Notes: generated from the sequence alone by a model not told the origin. Shown: positions 24,780 through 36,680, counted from the first letter of the stretch. The stretch: DNA of 64,000 bases from Colletes latitarsis (GCF_051014445.1 NW_027488370.1:8680001-8744000), one strand, 5' to 3'. Program-made: numbers and translations.

Positions 24780-25910
24780 GTTTGGATCATCGTAGCAATG
24801 CGGTACCACACCGAAACAGTCAATTAAACCTGGTTGCGATTAATATTTTAGAGGATAACGCCGGTTATGTCTCGGTTTGGTCTGGGATTTGCCCTCATCT
24901 GGCTCGTACTTTCGCATTTTCCTCATTCTTGTTGGCCAGATCCTGGCCTTTTTCTGGTTTGGATCACGTAGTAATGTGGTACCACACTGAAACAGTCATT
25001 AAAAGCATGTTCCGATTCGTATTTTAGAGGATAACGCTGGTTATGGCAGGGCTAGTTGTGGTATTTGCAATCATCTGCCTCATACTTTCGCATTTTTCTC
25101 CTACTTGTCGGCCAGATCCTGGGCTTCTTCTGGTTTGGATCCCGTAGTAATGCGTTTCCACACGGAAACAGTCAATTAAACCCGGTCGCGATTATTATTT
25201 TAGAGGATAACGCCGGTTACGTCTGTGCTAGTTCTGGTATTAGCAATCATCTGGTTCATACTTTCGCATTTTTCGCATACCTGTTGGCCAGATCCTGGGT
25301 TTCTTTCCGGTTTGGATCACGTAGTAATGCGCTACCACACCGAAACAGTCAATTAAACCTGGTTGCGATTAATATTTTAGAGGATAACGCCGGTTATGTC
25401 TCGGTTTGGTCTGGTATTTGCCCTCATCTGGCTCGTACTTTCGCATTTTCCGCATACTTGTTAGGCAGATCCTGGCCTCTTTCCGGTTTGGATCATCGTA
25501 GCAATGCGCTACCACACCGAAACAGTCAATTAAACCTGGTTGCGATTAATATTTTACAGGATAACGCCGGTTATGTCTCGATTTGGTCTGGTATTTGCCC
25601 TCATCTGGCTCGTACTTTCGCATTTTTCGCACACTTGTTTGGCAGATCCTGGCCTCTTTCTGGTTTGGATCATCGTAGCAATGCGGTACCACACCGAAAC
25701 AGTCAATTAAACCTGGTTGCGATTAATATTTTAGCGGATAACGCCGGTTACGTCTCGGTTAGGTCTGGGATTTTCCCTCATCTGGCTCGTACCTTCGCAT
25801 TTCTTACATTCTTGTTGGCCCGATCCTGGGCTTTTTCTGGTTTGGATCACGTAGTAATGTGGTACCACACTGACACAGTCATTGAAGGCATGTTCCGATT
25901 CGTATTTTAG
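24780..25910. repeat. 177-bp monomers that keep a reading frame
   Basis: Several monomers here read GGATCATCGTAGCAATG where the usual one reads GGATCACGTAGTAATG. The extra base makes the period 177 bp, for example from 25331 to 25508 to 25685. A period divisible by three keeps the same frame in successive monomers, and the change also alters the sequence around the usual TAG/TAA triplets. This explains an open frame of 284 codons at 25056-25910 on the plus strand. I see no promoter, start context or codon signature for a gene, so I treat it as a by-product of the repeat length. Confidence 0.75.
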
Positions 25911-28900
25911 AGGATAACGCTGGTTATGTCAGGGTTAGTTGTGGTATTTGCAATCATCTGGCTCATACTTTCGCATTTTTCTCATACTTGTTGGCAAGAT
26001 CCTGGCCTTTTTCTGGTTTGGATCACGCAGTAATGCGGTACCACACCGAAACAGTCAATTAAACCTGGTTGCGATTAATATTTTAGAGGATAACGCCGGT
26101 TATGTCTCGGTTAGGTTTGGGATTTGCCCTCATCTGGATCGTACTTTCGCATTTTTCGCATACCTGTTGGCCAGATCCTGGGCTTCTTCTGGTTTGGATC
26201 CCGTAGTAATGCGTTTCCACACGGAAACAGTCAATTAAACCCGTCTGCGATTATTATTTTAGAGGATAACGCCGGTAATGACTGGGTTAGGTCTGGGATT
26301 TTCCCACATCTGGCTCGTACTTTCGCGTTTCTCGCATTCTTGTTGGCCCGATCCTGGGATTTTTCTGGTTTGGATCACGTAGTAATGTGTTACCACACTG
26401 AAACAGTCATTAAAAGCATGTTCCGATTCGTATTTTAGAGGATAACGCTGGTTATGTCAGGCATAGTTCTGGTATTTGCAATCATCTGGCACATACTTTC
26501 GCATTTTCCTCATTCTTGTTGGCCAGATCCTGGCCTTTTTCTGGTTTGGATCACGTAGTAATGTGGTACCACACTGAAACAGTCATTAAAAGCATGTTCC
26601 GATTCGTATTTTAGAGGATAACGCTGGTTATGTCAGGCATAGTTCTGGTATTTGCAATCATCTGGCTCATACTTTCGCATTTTTCCCATTCTTGTTGGCA
26701 AGATCCTGGCCTTTCTCTGGTTTGGATCACGTAGTAATGCGGTACCACACCGAAACAGTCAATTAAACCTGGTTGCGATTAATATTTTAGGGGATAACGC
26801 CGGTTATGTCTGGGTTAGGTCTGGTATTTGCCCACATCTGGCTCGTACTTTCGAATTCATCTCATACTTGTTGGCAAGATCCTGGCCTTTTTCTGGTTTG
26901 GATCACGTAGTGATGCGGTACCACACCGAAACAGTCAAGTAAACCTGGTTGCGATTTATATTTTAGGGGATAACGCCGGTTACGTCTCGGGTAGGTCTGG
27001 GATTTTTCCTCATCTGGCTCGTACTTTCGCATTTTTCGCATTCTTGTTGGCCAGATCCTGGCCTTTTTCTGGTTTGGATCACGTAGTAATGCGGTACCAC
27101 ACTGAAACAGTCATTAAAAGCATGTTCCGATTCGTATTTTAGAGGATAACAGTGGTTATGTCAGGGCTAGTTGTGGTATTTGCAATCATCTGGCTCATAC
27201 TTTCGCATTTTTCTCATACTTGTTGGCCAGATCCTGGGCTTCTTCTGGTTTGGATCCCGTAGTAATGCGTTTCCACACGGAAACAGTCAATTAAACCCGG
27301 TTGCGAATATTATTTTAGAGGATAACGCCGGTTACGTCTGTGCTACTTCTGGTATTTGCAATCATCTGGCTCATACTTTCGCATTTTTTGCATTCTTGTT
27401 GGCCCGATCCTGGCCTTTTTCACGGTTTGGATCACGTAGTAATGTGGTACCACACTGAAGCAGTCATTAAAAGCATGTTCCGATGCGTATTTTAGAGGAT
27501 CACGCTGGTTATGCCAGGGTTAGTTCTGGTATTTGCAATCACCTGGCTCATACTTTCGCATTTTTCTGATACTTGTTGGCAAGATCCTGGCCATTTTCTG
27601 GTTCGGATCACGTAGTGATGCGGTACCACACCGAAACAGTCAATTAAACTTGGTTGCGATTAATATTTTAGGTGATAACGCCGGTTACGTCTCGGGTAGG
27701 TCTGGGATTTTCCCTCATCTGGCTCGTACTTTCTCATTTTTCGCATTCTTGTTGGCCAGATCCTGGCCTTTTTCCAGTTTGGATCACGTAGTAATGTGGT
27801 ACCACACTGAAACAGTCATTAAAAGCATGTTCAGATTCGTATTTTAGAGGATAACGGTGGTTATGTCACGGCTAGTTGTGGTATTTGCAATCATCTGGCT
27901 CATACTTTCGCATTTTTCTCATACTTGTTGGCCAGATCCTGGGCTTCTTCTGGTTTGGATCCCGTAGTAATGCGTTTCCACACGGAAACAGTCAATTAAA
28001 CCCGGTTGCGATTATTATTTTAGAGGATAACGCCGGTTACATCTGTGTTAGGTCTGGTATTTGCCCTCATCTGGCTCGTACTTTCGCATTTTTCGCACAC
28101 TTGTTAGGCAGATCCTGGCCTCTTTCTGGTTTGGATCACGTAGTAATGTGGTACCACACGGAAACAGTCAATTAAACCCGGTTGCGATTATTATTTTAGA
28201 GGATAACGCCAGTTATGTCTGGGTTAGGTCTGGGATTTTCCCTCATCTGGCTCGTACTTTCGCGTTTCTCGCATTCTTCGTGGCCCGATCCTGGGATTTT
28301 TCTGGCTTGGACCACATAGTAATGTGTTACCACACTGAAACAGTCAATTATACCTGGTTGCGATAAATATTTTAGAGGATAACGATGGTTATGTCTGGGT
28401 TAGTTCTGGTATTTGCAATCATCTGGCTCATACTTTCGCATTTTTCGCATACTTGTTGGCCAGATCCTGGGTTCATTCTGGTTTGGATCCCGTACTAATG
28501 TGGCTCCACACCGAAACAGTCAATTAAACCTGGTTGCGATTAATATTTTAGAGGATAACGCTGGTTTTGTCTGGGTTAGGTCTGGTATTTGCCCACATCT
28601 GACTTGTACTTTCGCATTTTTCTCATACTTGTTGGCAGGATCCTGGCCTTTTTCTGGTTTGGATCACGTAGTAATGCGGTACAACACCGAAACAGTCAAT
28701 TAAGCCTCGTTGCGATTAATATTTTATGGGATAACGCCGGTTACGTCTCGGTTAGGTCTGGGACTTTCCCTCATCTGGCTCGTACTTTTGCATTTTTCGC
28801 ATTCTTTTTGGCCCGATCCTGGGCTTTTTCTGGCTTGGATCACGTAGTAATGTGGTACCACACTGAGACAGTCATTAAAAGCATGTTCCGATTCGTATTT

Positions 28901-30575
28901 TAGAGGATAACGCTGGTTATGTCAGGGTTAGTTCTGGTATTTGCAATCAACTGGCTCATACTTTCGCATTCTTCTCATACTTGTTGGCAAGATCCTGGCC
29001 TTTTTCTGGTTTGGATCACGTAGTAATGCGGTACCACACCGAAACAGTCAATTAAACCTGGTTGCGATTAATATTTAAGAGGATAACGCCGGTTATGTCT
29101 CGGTTAGATCTGGGATTTGCCCTCATCTGGCTCGTACTTTCGCATTTTTCGCATACTTGTTGGCCAGATCCTGGGCTTTTTCTTGTTTGGATCCCGTAGT
29201 AACGTGGTTCCACAACGAAACAGTCAATTAAACCTGGTTGCGATTAATATTGTAGAGGATAACGCTGGTTATGTCTGGGTTAGTTCTGGTATTTGCAATC
29301 ATCTGGTTCATACTTTCGCATTTTTCGCATACCTGTTGGCCAGATCCTGGGTTTCTTTCTGGTTTGGATACCGTAGTAATGTGGTTCCACACCGAAACAG
29401 TCAATTAAACCTGGTTGCGATTAATATTTTAGAGGATAACGCCGGTTTTGTCTGGGTTAGGTCTGGTATTTGCCCTCATCTGGCTCGGACTTTCGCATTT
29501 TTCTCATACTTGTTGGCCAGATCCTGGCCTTTTTCTGGTTTGGATCACGTAGTAATGTGGTACCACACTGAAACAGTCATTAAAAGCATGTTCCGATGCG
29601 TATTTTAGAGGATAACGCTGGTTATGCCAGGGGTAGTTCTGGTATTTGCAATCATCTGGCTCATTCTTTCGCATTTTTCTCATACTTGTTAGCAAGATCC
29701 TGGCCTTTTTCTGGTTTGGATCACGTAGTGATGCGGTACCACACCGAAACAGTCAATTAAACCTGGTTGCGATTAATATTTTAGGGGATAACGCCGGTTA
29801 CGTCTCGGGTAGGTCTGGGATTTTTCCTCATCTGGCTCGTACTTTCGCATTTTTCGCACACTTGTTAGGCAGATCCTGGCCTCTTTCTGGTTTGGATCAC
29901 GTAGTAATGTGGTACCACACGGAAACAGTCAATTAAACCCGGTTGCGATTATTATTTTAGAGGATAACGCCGGTTATGTCTGGGTTAGGTCTGGGATTTT
30001 CCCTCATCTGGCTCGTACTTTCGCGTTTCTCGCATTCTTCTTGGCCCGATCCTGGGATTTTTCTGGCTTGGATCACATAGTAATGTGTTACCACACTGAA
30101 ACAGTCAATTAAACCTGGTTGCGATTAATATTTTAGGGGATAACGCCGGTTATGTCTGGGTTAGGTCTGGTATTTGCCCTCATCTGGCTCGAACTTTCGC
30201 ATTTTTCTCTTACTTGTTGGCCAGATCCTGGCCTTTTTCTAGTTTGGATCACGTAGTAATGCGGTACCACACCGAAACAGTCAATTAAACCTGGTTGCGA
30301 TTAATATTTTAGAGGATAATTGAGGTTATGTCTCGGTTTGGTCTGGGATTTGCCCTCATCTGTCTCGTACTTTCGCATTTTGCGCATACTTGTTGGCCAG
30401 ATCCTGGCCTTTTTCTTGTTCGGATCACGTAGTAATACAGTACCACACCGAAACAATCAATTAAACCTGGTTGCGATTAATATGTTAGAGGATAACGCTG
30501 GTTATGGCTGGGTTAGTTCTGGTATTTGCAATCATCTGGCTCATACTTTCGCATTTTTCGCATACTTGTCGGCCA

Positions 30576-30589
30576 GATCCTGGCCTCTT
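30576..30589. repeat. Left target-site duplication of the retroposon
   Basis: GATCCTGGCCTCTT ends just before the GC-rich insertion and is repeated right after its poly(A) tail (30859-30872). The preceding base A (30575) may also belong, giving 15 bp. Beyond the exact match the flanks read CTGG here and TCTGG on the right, so a one-base indel separates a possible longer duplication. The duplicated sequence is ordinary satellite. Confidence 0.85.
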
Positions 30590-30591
30590 CT

Positions 30592-30612
30592 GGGGGGACC
30601 GATTGTCCCCCC
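30592..30612 (+). other. Hairpin 1 of the retroposon
   Basis: GGGGGGAC at 30592-30599 pairs perfectly with GTCCCCCC at 30605-30612 around a 5-nt loop CGATT. It lies within two bases of the 5' end of the element, so the RNA would start with an 8-bp GC-rich stem. Confidence 0.8.
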
Positions 30613-30621
30613 GGGGGATGG

Positions 30622-30633
30622 GCGCGAAAGCGC
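30622..30633 (+). other. Hairpin 2: GCGC stem with GAAA tetraloop
   Basis: GCGC at 30622-30625 and GCGC at 30630-30633 flank GAAA. GAAA is a GNRA tetraloop, a very stable loop common in functional RNAs. The stem is only 4 bp, so its significance depends on the neighbouring stems. Confidence 0.55.
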
Positions 30634-30634
30634 G

Positions 30635-30696
30635 GGCACGGGGAGGATACCGGACGAATGCTTCGAGCGATTCCCGGTATCCTCCCAAAGCGTGCC
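30635..30696 (+). other. Hairpin 3: 19-bp bulged stem
   Basis: GGGAGGATACCGG (30641-30653) is perfectly complementary to CCGGTATCCTCCC (30674-30686), a 13-bp stem. GGCACG (30635-30640) pairs with CGTGCC (30691-30696), extending it by 6 bp across a one-sided AAAG bulge (30687-30690). Inside the 20-nt loop, CGAA (30655-30658) can pair with TTCG (30662-30665). A stem this long and exact is unlikely by chance in 240 bp. Confidence 0.85.
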
Positions 30697-30719
30697 GAAG
30701 GGTCACCGTGGGGTTTTTA

Positions 30720-30766
30720 GTGGGTAGGTCCCGCGCCTGTCGTTGTACGGGCGCGGGGAATCCCAC
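30720..30766 (+). other. Hairpin 4 with outer stem
   Basis: CCCGCGCC (30730-30737) pairs with GGCGCGGG (30750-30757) around a 12-nt loop. GTGGG (30720-30724) can pair with CCCAC (30762-30766) outside it, with an internal loop between the two stems. Confidence 0.7.
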
Positions 30767-30770
30767 ACAC

Positions 30771-30802
30771 CCCTCCCACCTCTCCCCAAGGAGGTGGGAG
30801 GG
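30771..30802 (+). other. Hairpin 5: perfect 12-bp stem
   Basis: CCCTCCCACCTC (30771-30782) and GAGGTGGGAGGG (30791-30802) are perfect complements around the loop TCCCCAAG. It lies 26 nt upstream of the poly(A) tail. In many SINE/LINE pairs the reverse transcriptase recognises a 3' structure at such a place; a role here is inference. Confidence 0.8.
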
Positions 30803-30827
30803 AGTCTTTCGAAGATTTTCCCCACGA

Positions 30828-30828
<1 letters not shown>

Positions 30829-30858
<30 letters not shown>
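30829..30858 (+). other. Poly(A) tail of the retroposon
   Basis: Thirty uninterrupted A residues follow CCCCACGAC. Read on the other strand, this is the poly(T) that creates spurious polyphenylalanine frames. The tail has no substitutions, which suggests a young insertion. No AATAAA signal is visible in the bases before it. Homopolymer length may be affected by sequencing error. Confidence 0.9.
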
Positions 30859-30860
<2 letters not shown>

Positions 30861-30872
30861 TCCTGGCCTCTT
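30859..30872. repeat. Right target-site duplication of the retroposon
   Basis: GATCCTGGCCTCTT directly after the A tail repeats 30576-30589. The satellite then continues in phase with TCTGGTTTGGATCATCGTAG, completing the monomer interrupted at 30589. The host monomer is of the 177-bp GGATCATCGTAG type. Confidence 0.85.
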
Positions 30873-31839
30873 TCTGGTTTGGATCATCGTAGCAATGCGG
30901 TACCACACCGAAAAGTCAATTATACCTGGTTGCGATTAATATTTTAGGGGATAATGCCGGTTACGTCTCGGTTAGGTCTGGGATTTTCCCCCATCTGGCT
31001 CGTACTTTCGCATTTTTCGCATCCTTGTTGGCCCGATCCTGGGCTTTTTCTGCTTTGGATCACGTAGTAATGTGGTACAACACTGAAACAGTCATTAAAA
31101 GCATGTTCCGATGCGTATTTTAGTGGATAACGCTGGTTATGTCAGGGTTAGTTCTGGTATTTGCAATCATCTGGCTCATACTTTCGCATTTTTCTCATAC
31201 TTGTTGGCAAGATCCTGGCCTTTTTCTGGTTTGGATCACGTAGTAATGTGGTTCCACACCGAAACAGTCAATTAAACCAGGTTGCGATTAATATTTTAGA
31301 GGATAACGCTGGTTTTGTCTGGGTTAGGTCTGCTATTTGCCCCCATCTGACTTGTACTTTCGCGTTTTTCGTACACTTGTTGGCCAGATCCTGGCCTTTT
31401 TCTGGTTTGGATCACGTAGTAAAGCGGTACCACACCGAAACAGTCAATTAAACCTCGTTGCGATTAATATTTTAGGGGATAACGCCGGTTACGTCTCGGT
31501 TAGGTCTGGGATTTTCCCTCATCTAGCTCGTACTTTCGCGTTTTTCGCATTCTTGTTGGCCCGATCCTGGGATTTTTCTGGTTTGGATCACGTAGTAATG
31601 TGTTACCACACTGAAACAGTCATTAAAAGCATGTTCCGACTCGTATTTTAGAGAATAACGCTGGTTATGTCAGGGTTAGTTCTGGTATTTGCCCTCATCT
31701 GGCTCGAACTTTCGCCTGTTTCTCATACTTGTTGGCCAGATCCGGGCCTCTTTCTGGTTTGGATCATCGTAGCAATGCGGCACCACACCGAAACAGTCAA
31801 TTAAACCAGGTTGCGATTAATATTTTACAGGATAACGCA

Positions 31840-32160
31840 GGTTATGTCTGGGTTAGGTCTGGTATTTGCCCTCATCTGGCTCATACCTTCGCAATTTTCG
31901 CATACATGTTGGCCATATCCTGGGTTCTTTTCTGGTTTGGATCCCGTAGTAATGTGGTACCACAATGAAACAGTCAATTAAACCTGGTTGCGATTAATAT
32001 TTTAGAGGACAACGCCGTTTATGTCTCGGGTAGGTCTGGGATTTGCCCACATCTGGCTCGTACTTTCGCATTTTTCGCATTCTTGTTGGCCAGATCCTGG
32101 CCTCTTTCTGGTTTGGATTACGTAGTAATGCGGTACCACATCGAAAGAGTCAATTAAACC
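31840..32160. repeat. First occurrence of the CATACATGTTGGCCATATCC segment
   Basis: This segment recurs at about 34660-34980 (offset 2820) and in part at 36420-36680, 41880-42140 and 46990-47240. Its fixed order is the CATACATGTTGGCCATATCC monomer, then one with GACAACGCCGTTTATGTC and GCCCACATCTGGCTCG. Copies differ by only a few bases. Confidence 0.7.
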
Positions 32161-33570
32161 TGGTTGCGATTAATATTTTAGAGGATAACGCTGGTTGTGT
32201 CTCGGTTTGGTCTGGGATTTGCCCCCATCTGGCTCGTACTTTCGCATTTTTCGCATTCTTGTTGGCCAGATCCTGGGGTTTTTCTGATATGGATTCCGTA
32301 GTAATGTGGTACCACACTGAAACAGTCAATAAAAGCTGGTTCCGATTAGTATTTTAGAGGATAACGCTGGTTATGTCTGTGTTAGTTCTGGTATTTGCAT
32401 TCATCTGGCTCATAGTTTCGCGTTTTTCGCACACTTCTTGGCCAGACCCTGGCCCTTCTCTGGTTTGGATCACGTTGTAATGTGGTACCACACTGGAACA
32501 GTCAATAGAAGCTGGTTCCGATAAGTATTTTAGAGGATAACGCTGGATATGTCTGGGTTAGTTCTGGTATTTGCAATCATCTGGCTCATACTTTCGCGTT
32601 TTTCTCATAGTTATTGGCCAGATCCTGGGTTTTTTCTGGTTTGGATCCCGTAGTAATGTGGTTCCACACCGAAACAGTCAATTGAACCTGGTTGCGATTA
32701 ATATTTTAGAGGATAACGCCGGTTATGTCTCGGTTAGGTCTGGTATTTGCCCTCATCTGGCTCGGACTTTCGCATTTTTCGCATACTTGTTGGCCAGATC
32801 CTGGCCTTCTTCTGGCTTGGACCACGTAGTAAAGTGGTACCAGCCTGAAACAGTCAATTAAACCTGGTTGCGAATAATATTTTAGAGGACAACGCTGGTT
32901 ATGTCTGGGATAGTTCTGGTATTTGCAATCATCTGGCTCATACTTTCGCGTTTTTCTCATAGTCGTTGACCAGATCTTGGGTTTTTTGTGGATTGGATCC
33001 CGTCGTATTGTGGTTCCACACCGAAACAGTCAATTGAACCTGGTTGCGATTAATATTTTAGAGAATAACGCCGGTTATGTCTGGGTTAGGTCTGGTGTTT
33101 GCCCTCATCTGGCTCGTACTTTCGCATGTTTCGCATACTTGTTGGCCAGATCCTGGCCTTCTTCTGGCTTGGATCACGTAGTAATGTGGTACCACACTGA
33201 AACAGTCATTAAAAGCATGTTCTGATTCGTATTTTAGAGGATAACGGCGGTTATGTCTCGGTTATGTCTGGGATTTGCCCTCATCTGGCTCGAACTTTCG
33301 CATTTTTCGCATACTTGTTAGCCAGATCCTGGCCTCTTTCTGGTTTGGATCATCGTAGCAATGCGGTACCACACCGAAACAGTCAATTATACCTGGTTGC
33401 GATTAATATTTTAGGGGATAACGCCGATTTTGTCTGGGTTAGGTCTGGTATTTGCCCTCATCTGGCTCGAACTTTCGCATTTTTCTCATACTTGTTGACC
33501 AGATCCTGGCCTTTTTCTGGTTTGGATCACGCAGTAATGCGGTACCACACCGAAACAGTCAATTAAACCT
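32130..33570. repeat. 1.4-kb segment repeated at 37064-38504
   Basis: Variants match at a constant offset of 4934 bp. They include GGTACCACATCGAAAGAGTC, CATTCATCTGGCTCATAG, CAGTCAATAGAAGCTGG and GTGGATTGGATCCCGTCG. A further copy of the central part lies at 42172-43080. Confidence 0.75.
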
Positions 33571-36219
33571 GGTTGCGATTAATATTTTAGAGGACAACGC
33601 CGTTTATGTCTCGGGTAGGTCTGGGATTTGCCCACATCTGGCTCGTACTTTCGCATTTTTCGCATTCTTGTTGGCCAGATCCTGGGGTTTTTCTGATATG
33701 GATTCCGTAGTAATGTGGTACCACACTGAAACAGTCAATAAAAGCATGTTCCGATTCGTATTTTAGAGAATAACGCTGGTTATGTCAGGGTTAGTTCTGG
33801 TATTTGCCCTCATCTGGCTCGAACTTTCGCATTTTTCTCATACTTGTTGGCCAGATCCTGGGCGTTTTCTGGTTTGGATCACGTAGTAATGCGGTACCAC
33901 ACCGAAACAGTCAATTAAACCTGGTTGCGATTAATATTTTAGAGGATAACGCTGGTTATGTCTGGGTTAGTTCTGGTATTTGCAATCATCTGGCTCATAC
34001 TTTCGCGTTTTTCTCATAGGTATTGGCCAGATCCTGGCCTCTTTCTGGTTTGGATCATCGTAGCAATGCGGTACCACATCGAAAGAGTCAATTAAACCTG
34101 GTTGCGATTAATATTTTAGAGGATAACGCTGGTTGTGTCTCGGTTTGGTCTGGGATTTGCCCCCATCTGGCTCGTACTTTCGCATTTTTCGCATTCTTGT
34201 TGGCCAGATCCTGGGGTTTTTCTGATATGGATTCCGTAGTAATGTGGTACCACACTGAAACAGTCAATAAAAGCATGTTCCGATTCGTATTTTAGAGAAT
34301 AACGCTGGTTATGTCAGGGTTAGTTCTGGTATTTGCCCTCATCTGGCTCGAACTTTCGCATTTTTCTCATACTTGTTGGCCAGATCCGGGCCTCTTTCTG
34401 GTTTGGATCATCGTAGCAATGCGGCACCACACCGAAACAGTCAATTAAACCTGGTTGCGATTAATATTTTACAGGATAACGCAGGTTATGTCTCGGTTTG
34501 GTCTGGGATTTGCACTCATCTGGCTCGTACTTTCGCATTTTTCGCATACCTGTTGGCCACATCCTGGGTTTTCTCTGGTTTGGATCCCGTAGTAATGTGG
34601 TTCCACAACGAAACAGTCAATTAAACCTGGTTGAGATTAATATTTTAGCGGATAACGCCGGTTATGTCTGGGTTAGGTCTGGTATTTGCCCTCATCTGGC
34701 TCATACCTTCGCAATTTTCGCATACATGTTGGCCATATCCTGGGTTCTTTTCTGGTTTGGATCCCGTAGTAATGTGGTACCACACTGAAACAGTCAATTA
34801 AACCTGGTTGCGATTAATATTTTAGAGGACAACGCCGTTTATGTCTCGGGTAGGTCTGGGATTTGCCCACATCTGGCTCGTACTTTCGCATTTTTCGCAT
34901 TCTTGTTGGCCAGATCCTGGCCTCTTTCTGGTTTGGATTACGTAGTAATGCGGTACCACATCGAAAGAGTCAATTAAACCTGTTTGCGATTAATATTTTA
35001 GGGGATAACGCCGATTTTGTCTGGGTTAGGTCTGGCATTTGCCGTCATCTGGCTCGAACTTGCGCATTTTTCTCATACTTGTTGGCCAGATCCTGGCCTT
35101 CTTCTGGTTTGGATCACGTAATAATGTGGTACCACACTGAAACAGTCATTAAAAGCATGTTCTGATTCGTATTTTAGAGGATAACGCTGGTTATGTCAGG
35201 CATAGTTATGGTGTTTGCAATCATCTGGCTCATACTTTCGCATTTTTCGCATACTTGTTGGCCAGATCCTGGCCTTTTTCTGGATTGGATCACGTAGTAA
35301 TGCGGTACCACACCGAAACAGTCAATTAAACCTGGTTGCGATTAATATTTTAGAGGATAACGCTGGTTATGTCTGGGTTAGTTCTGGTATTTGCAATCAT
35401 CTGGCTCATACTTTCGCATTTTTCGCATACTTGTTGGCCAGATCCTGGGTTCTTTCTGGTTTGGATCCCGTACTAATGTGGTTCCACACCGAAACAGTCA
35501 ATTAAACCAGGTTGCGATTAATATTTTAGAGGTTAACGCTGGTTTTGTCTGGGTTAGGTCTGGTATTTGCCCCCATCTGACTTGTACTTTCGCATTTTTG
35601 TCATACTTGTTGGCAAGATCCTGGCCTTTTTCTGGTTTGGATCACGTAGTAAAGCGGTACCACATCGAAACAGTCAATTAAACCTCGTTGCGATTAATAT
35701 TTTAGGGGATAACGCCGGTTACGTCTCGGTTAGGTCTGGGATTTTCCCTCATCTAGCTAGTACTTTCGCGTTTTTCGCATTCTTGTTGGCCCGATCCTGG
35801 GATTTTTCTGGTTTGGATCACGTAGTAATGTGTTACCACACTGAAACAGTCATTAAAAGCATGTTCCGATTCGTATTTTAGAGAATAACGCTGGTTATGT
35901 CAGGGTTAGTTCTGGTATTTGCCCTCATCTGGCTCGAACTTTCGCATTTTTCTCATACTTGTTGGCCAGATCCGGGCCTCTTTCTGGTTTGGATTATCGT
36001 AGCAATGCGGTACCACACCGAAACAGTCAATTATACCTGGTTGCGATTAATATTTTAGGGGATAACGCCGATTTTGTCTGGGTTAGGTCTGGTATTTGCC
36101 GTCATCTGGCTCGAACTTGCGCATTTTTCTCATACTTGTTGACCAGATCCTGGCCTTTTTCTGGTTTGGATCACGTAGTAATGCGGTACCACACCGAAAC
36201 AGTCAATTAAACCTGGTTG

Positions 36220-36680
36220 CGATTAATATTTTACAGGATAACGCAGGTTATGTCTCGGTTTGGTCTGGGATTTGCCCTCATCTGGCTCGTACTTTCGCAT
36301 TTTTCGCATACCTGTTGGCCAGATCCTGGGTTTTCTCTGGTTTGGATCCCGTAGTAATGCGGTTCCACAACGAAACAGTCAATTAGACCTGGTTGAGATT
36401 AATATTTTAGCGGATAACGCCGGTTATGTCTGGGTTAGGTCTGGTATTTGCCCTCATCTGGCTCATACCTTCGCAATTTTCGCATACATGTTGGCCATAT
36501 CCTGGGTTCTTTTCTGGTTTGGATCCCGTAGTAATGTGGTACCACACTGAAACAGTCAATTAAACCTGGTTGCGATTAATATTTTAGAGGACAACGCCGT
36601 TTATGTCTCGGGTAGGTCTGGGATTTGCCCACATCTGGCTCGTACTTTCGCATTTTTCGCATTCTTGTTGGCCAGATCCT
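36220..36680. repeat. Segment repeated at 41680-42140 (offset 5460)
   Basis: The run with GATTTTACAGGATAACGCAG-like variants, GGTTCCACAACGAAACAG and TAATATTTTAGCGGATAACG repeats after 31 monomer lengths. A third version lies 5108 bp further on, near 46788. After about 36680 the first copy leaves this order. Confidence 0.65.

Larger units (their letters stand above)
19200..30589. repeat. Satellite subfamily C block, part 1
   Basis: The block is marked by a second allele of the 5' part of the monomer, CAGTCATTAAAAGCATGTTC followed by CGATTCGTATTTTAG, in place of CAGTCAATTAAACCTGG and GCGATTAATATTTTAG. It first appears near 19540 and then recurs every two to six monomers. Monomers with GGATCATCGTAGCAATGCGG (one extra base) appear from about 24787. 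Higher-order order is looser than in blocks A and B. Confidence 0.8.
30590..30858 (+). mobile_element. GC-rich, highly structured poly(A)-tailed retroposon (SINE-like)
   Basis: This is the only non-satellite sequence in the window. About 239 bp of GC-rich DNA is followed by 30 A residues and flanked by a 14-15 bp target duplication, the hallmarks of target-primed reverse transcription by LINE machinery. It has no protein-coding capacity. Five inverted repeats could fold its RNA into hairpins, listed separately. I see no convincing pol III A box followed by a B box. GCTTCGAGCGATTCC at 30660-30674 only loosely resembles a B box and has no A box upstream. It could be a SINE, a 5'-truncated LINE 3' end, or a retrocopy of a structured noncoding RNA. 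The motif CACCGTGGGGTTTTTAGTGG (30704-30723) gives me a weak impression of arthropod non-LTR element tails, which I cannot verify here. Confidence 0.85.

Noticed and set aside
25056..25910. 284-codon open frame as a possible protein-coding gene
   Set aside because: It is made of tandem satellite monomers whose 177-bp period keeps the frame. Nothing else suggests a gene, and the same peptide pattern recurs in every monomer.
30655..30674. tRNA-derived SINE head with a pol III B box
   Set aside because: GCTTCGAGCGATTCC resembles a B box only loosely, no A box lies upstream at the right distance, and the bases fit better in the loop of hairpin 3.
30504..30947. Open frames crossing the retroposon, including polyphenylalanine on the minus strand
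   Set aside because: They join satellite to retroposon by chance, and the homopolymer is the poly(A) tail read from the other strand.
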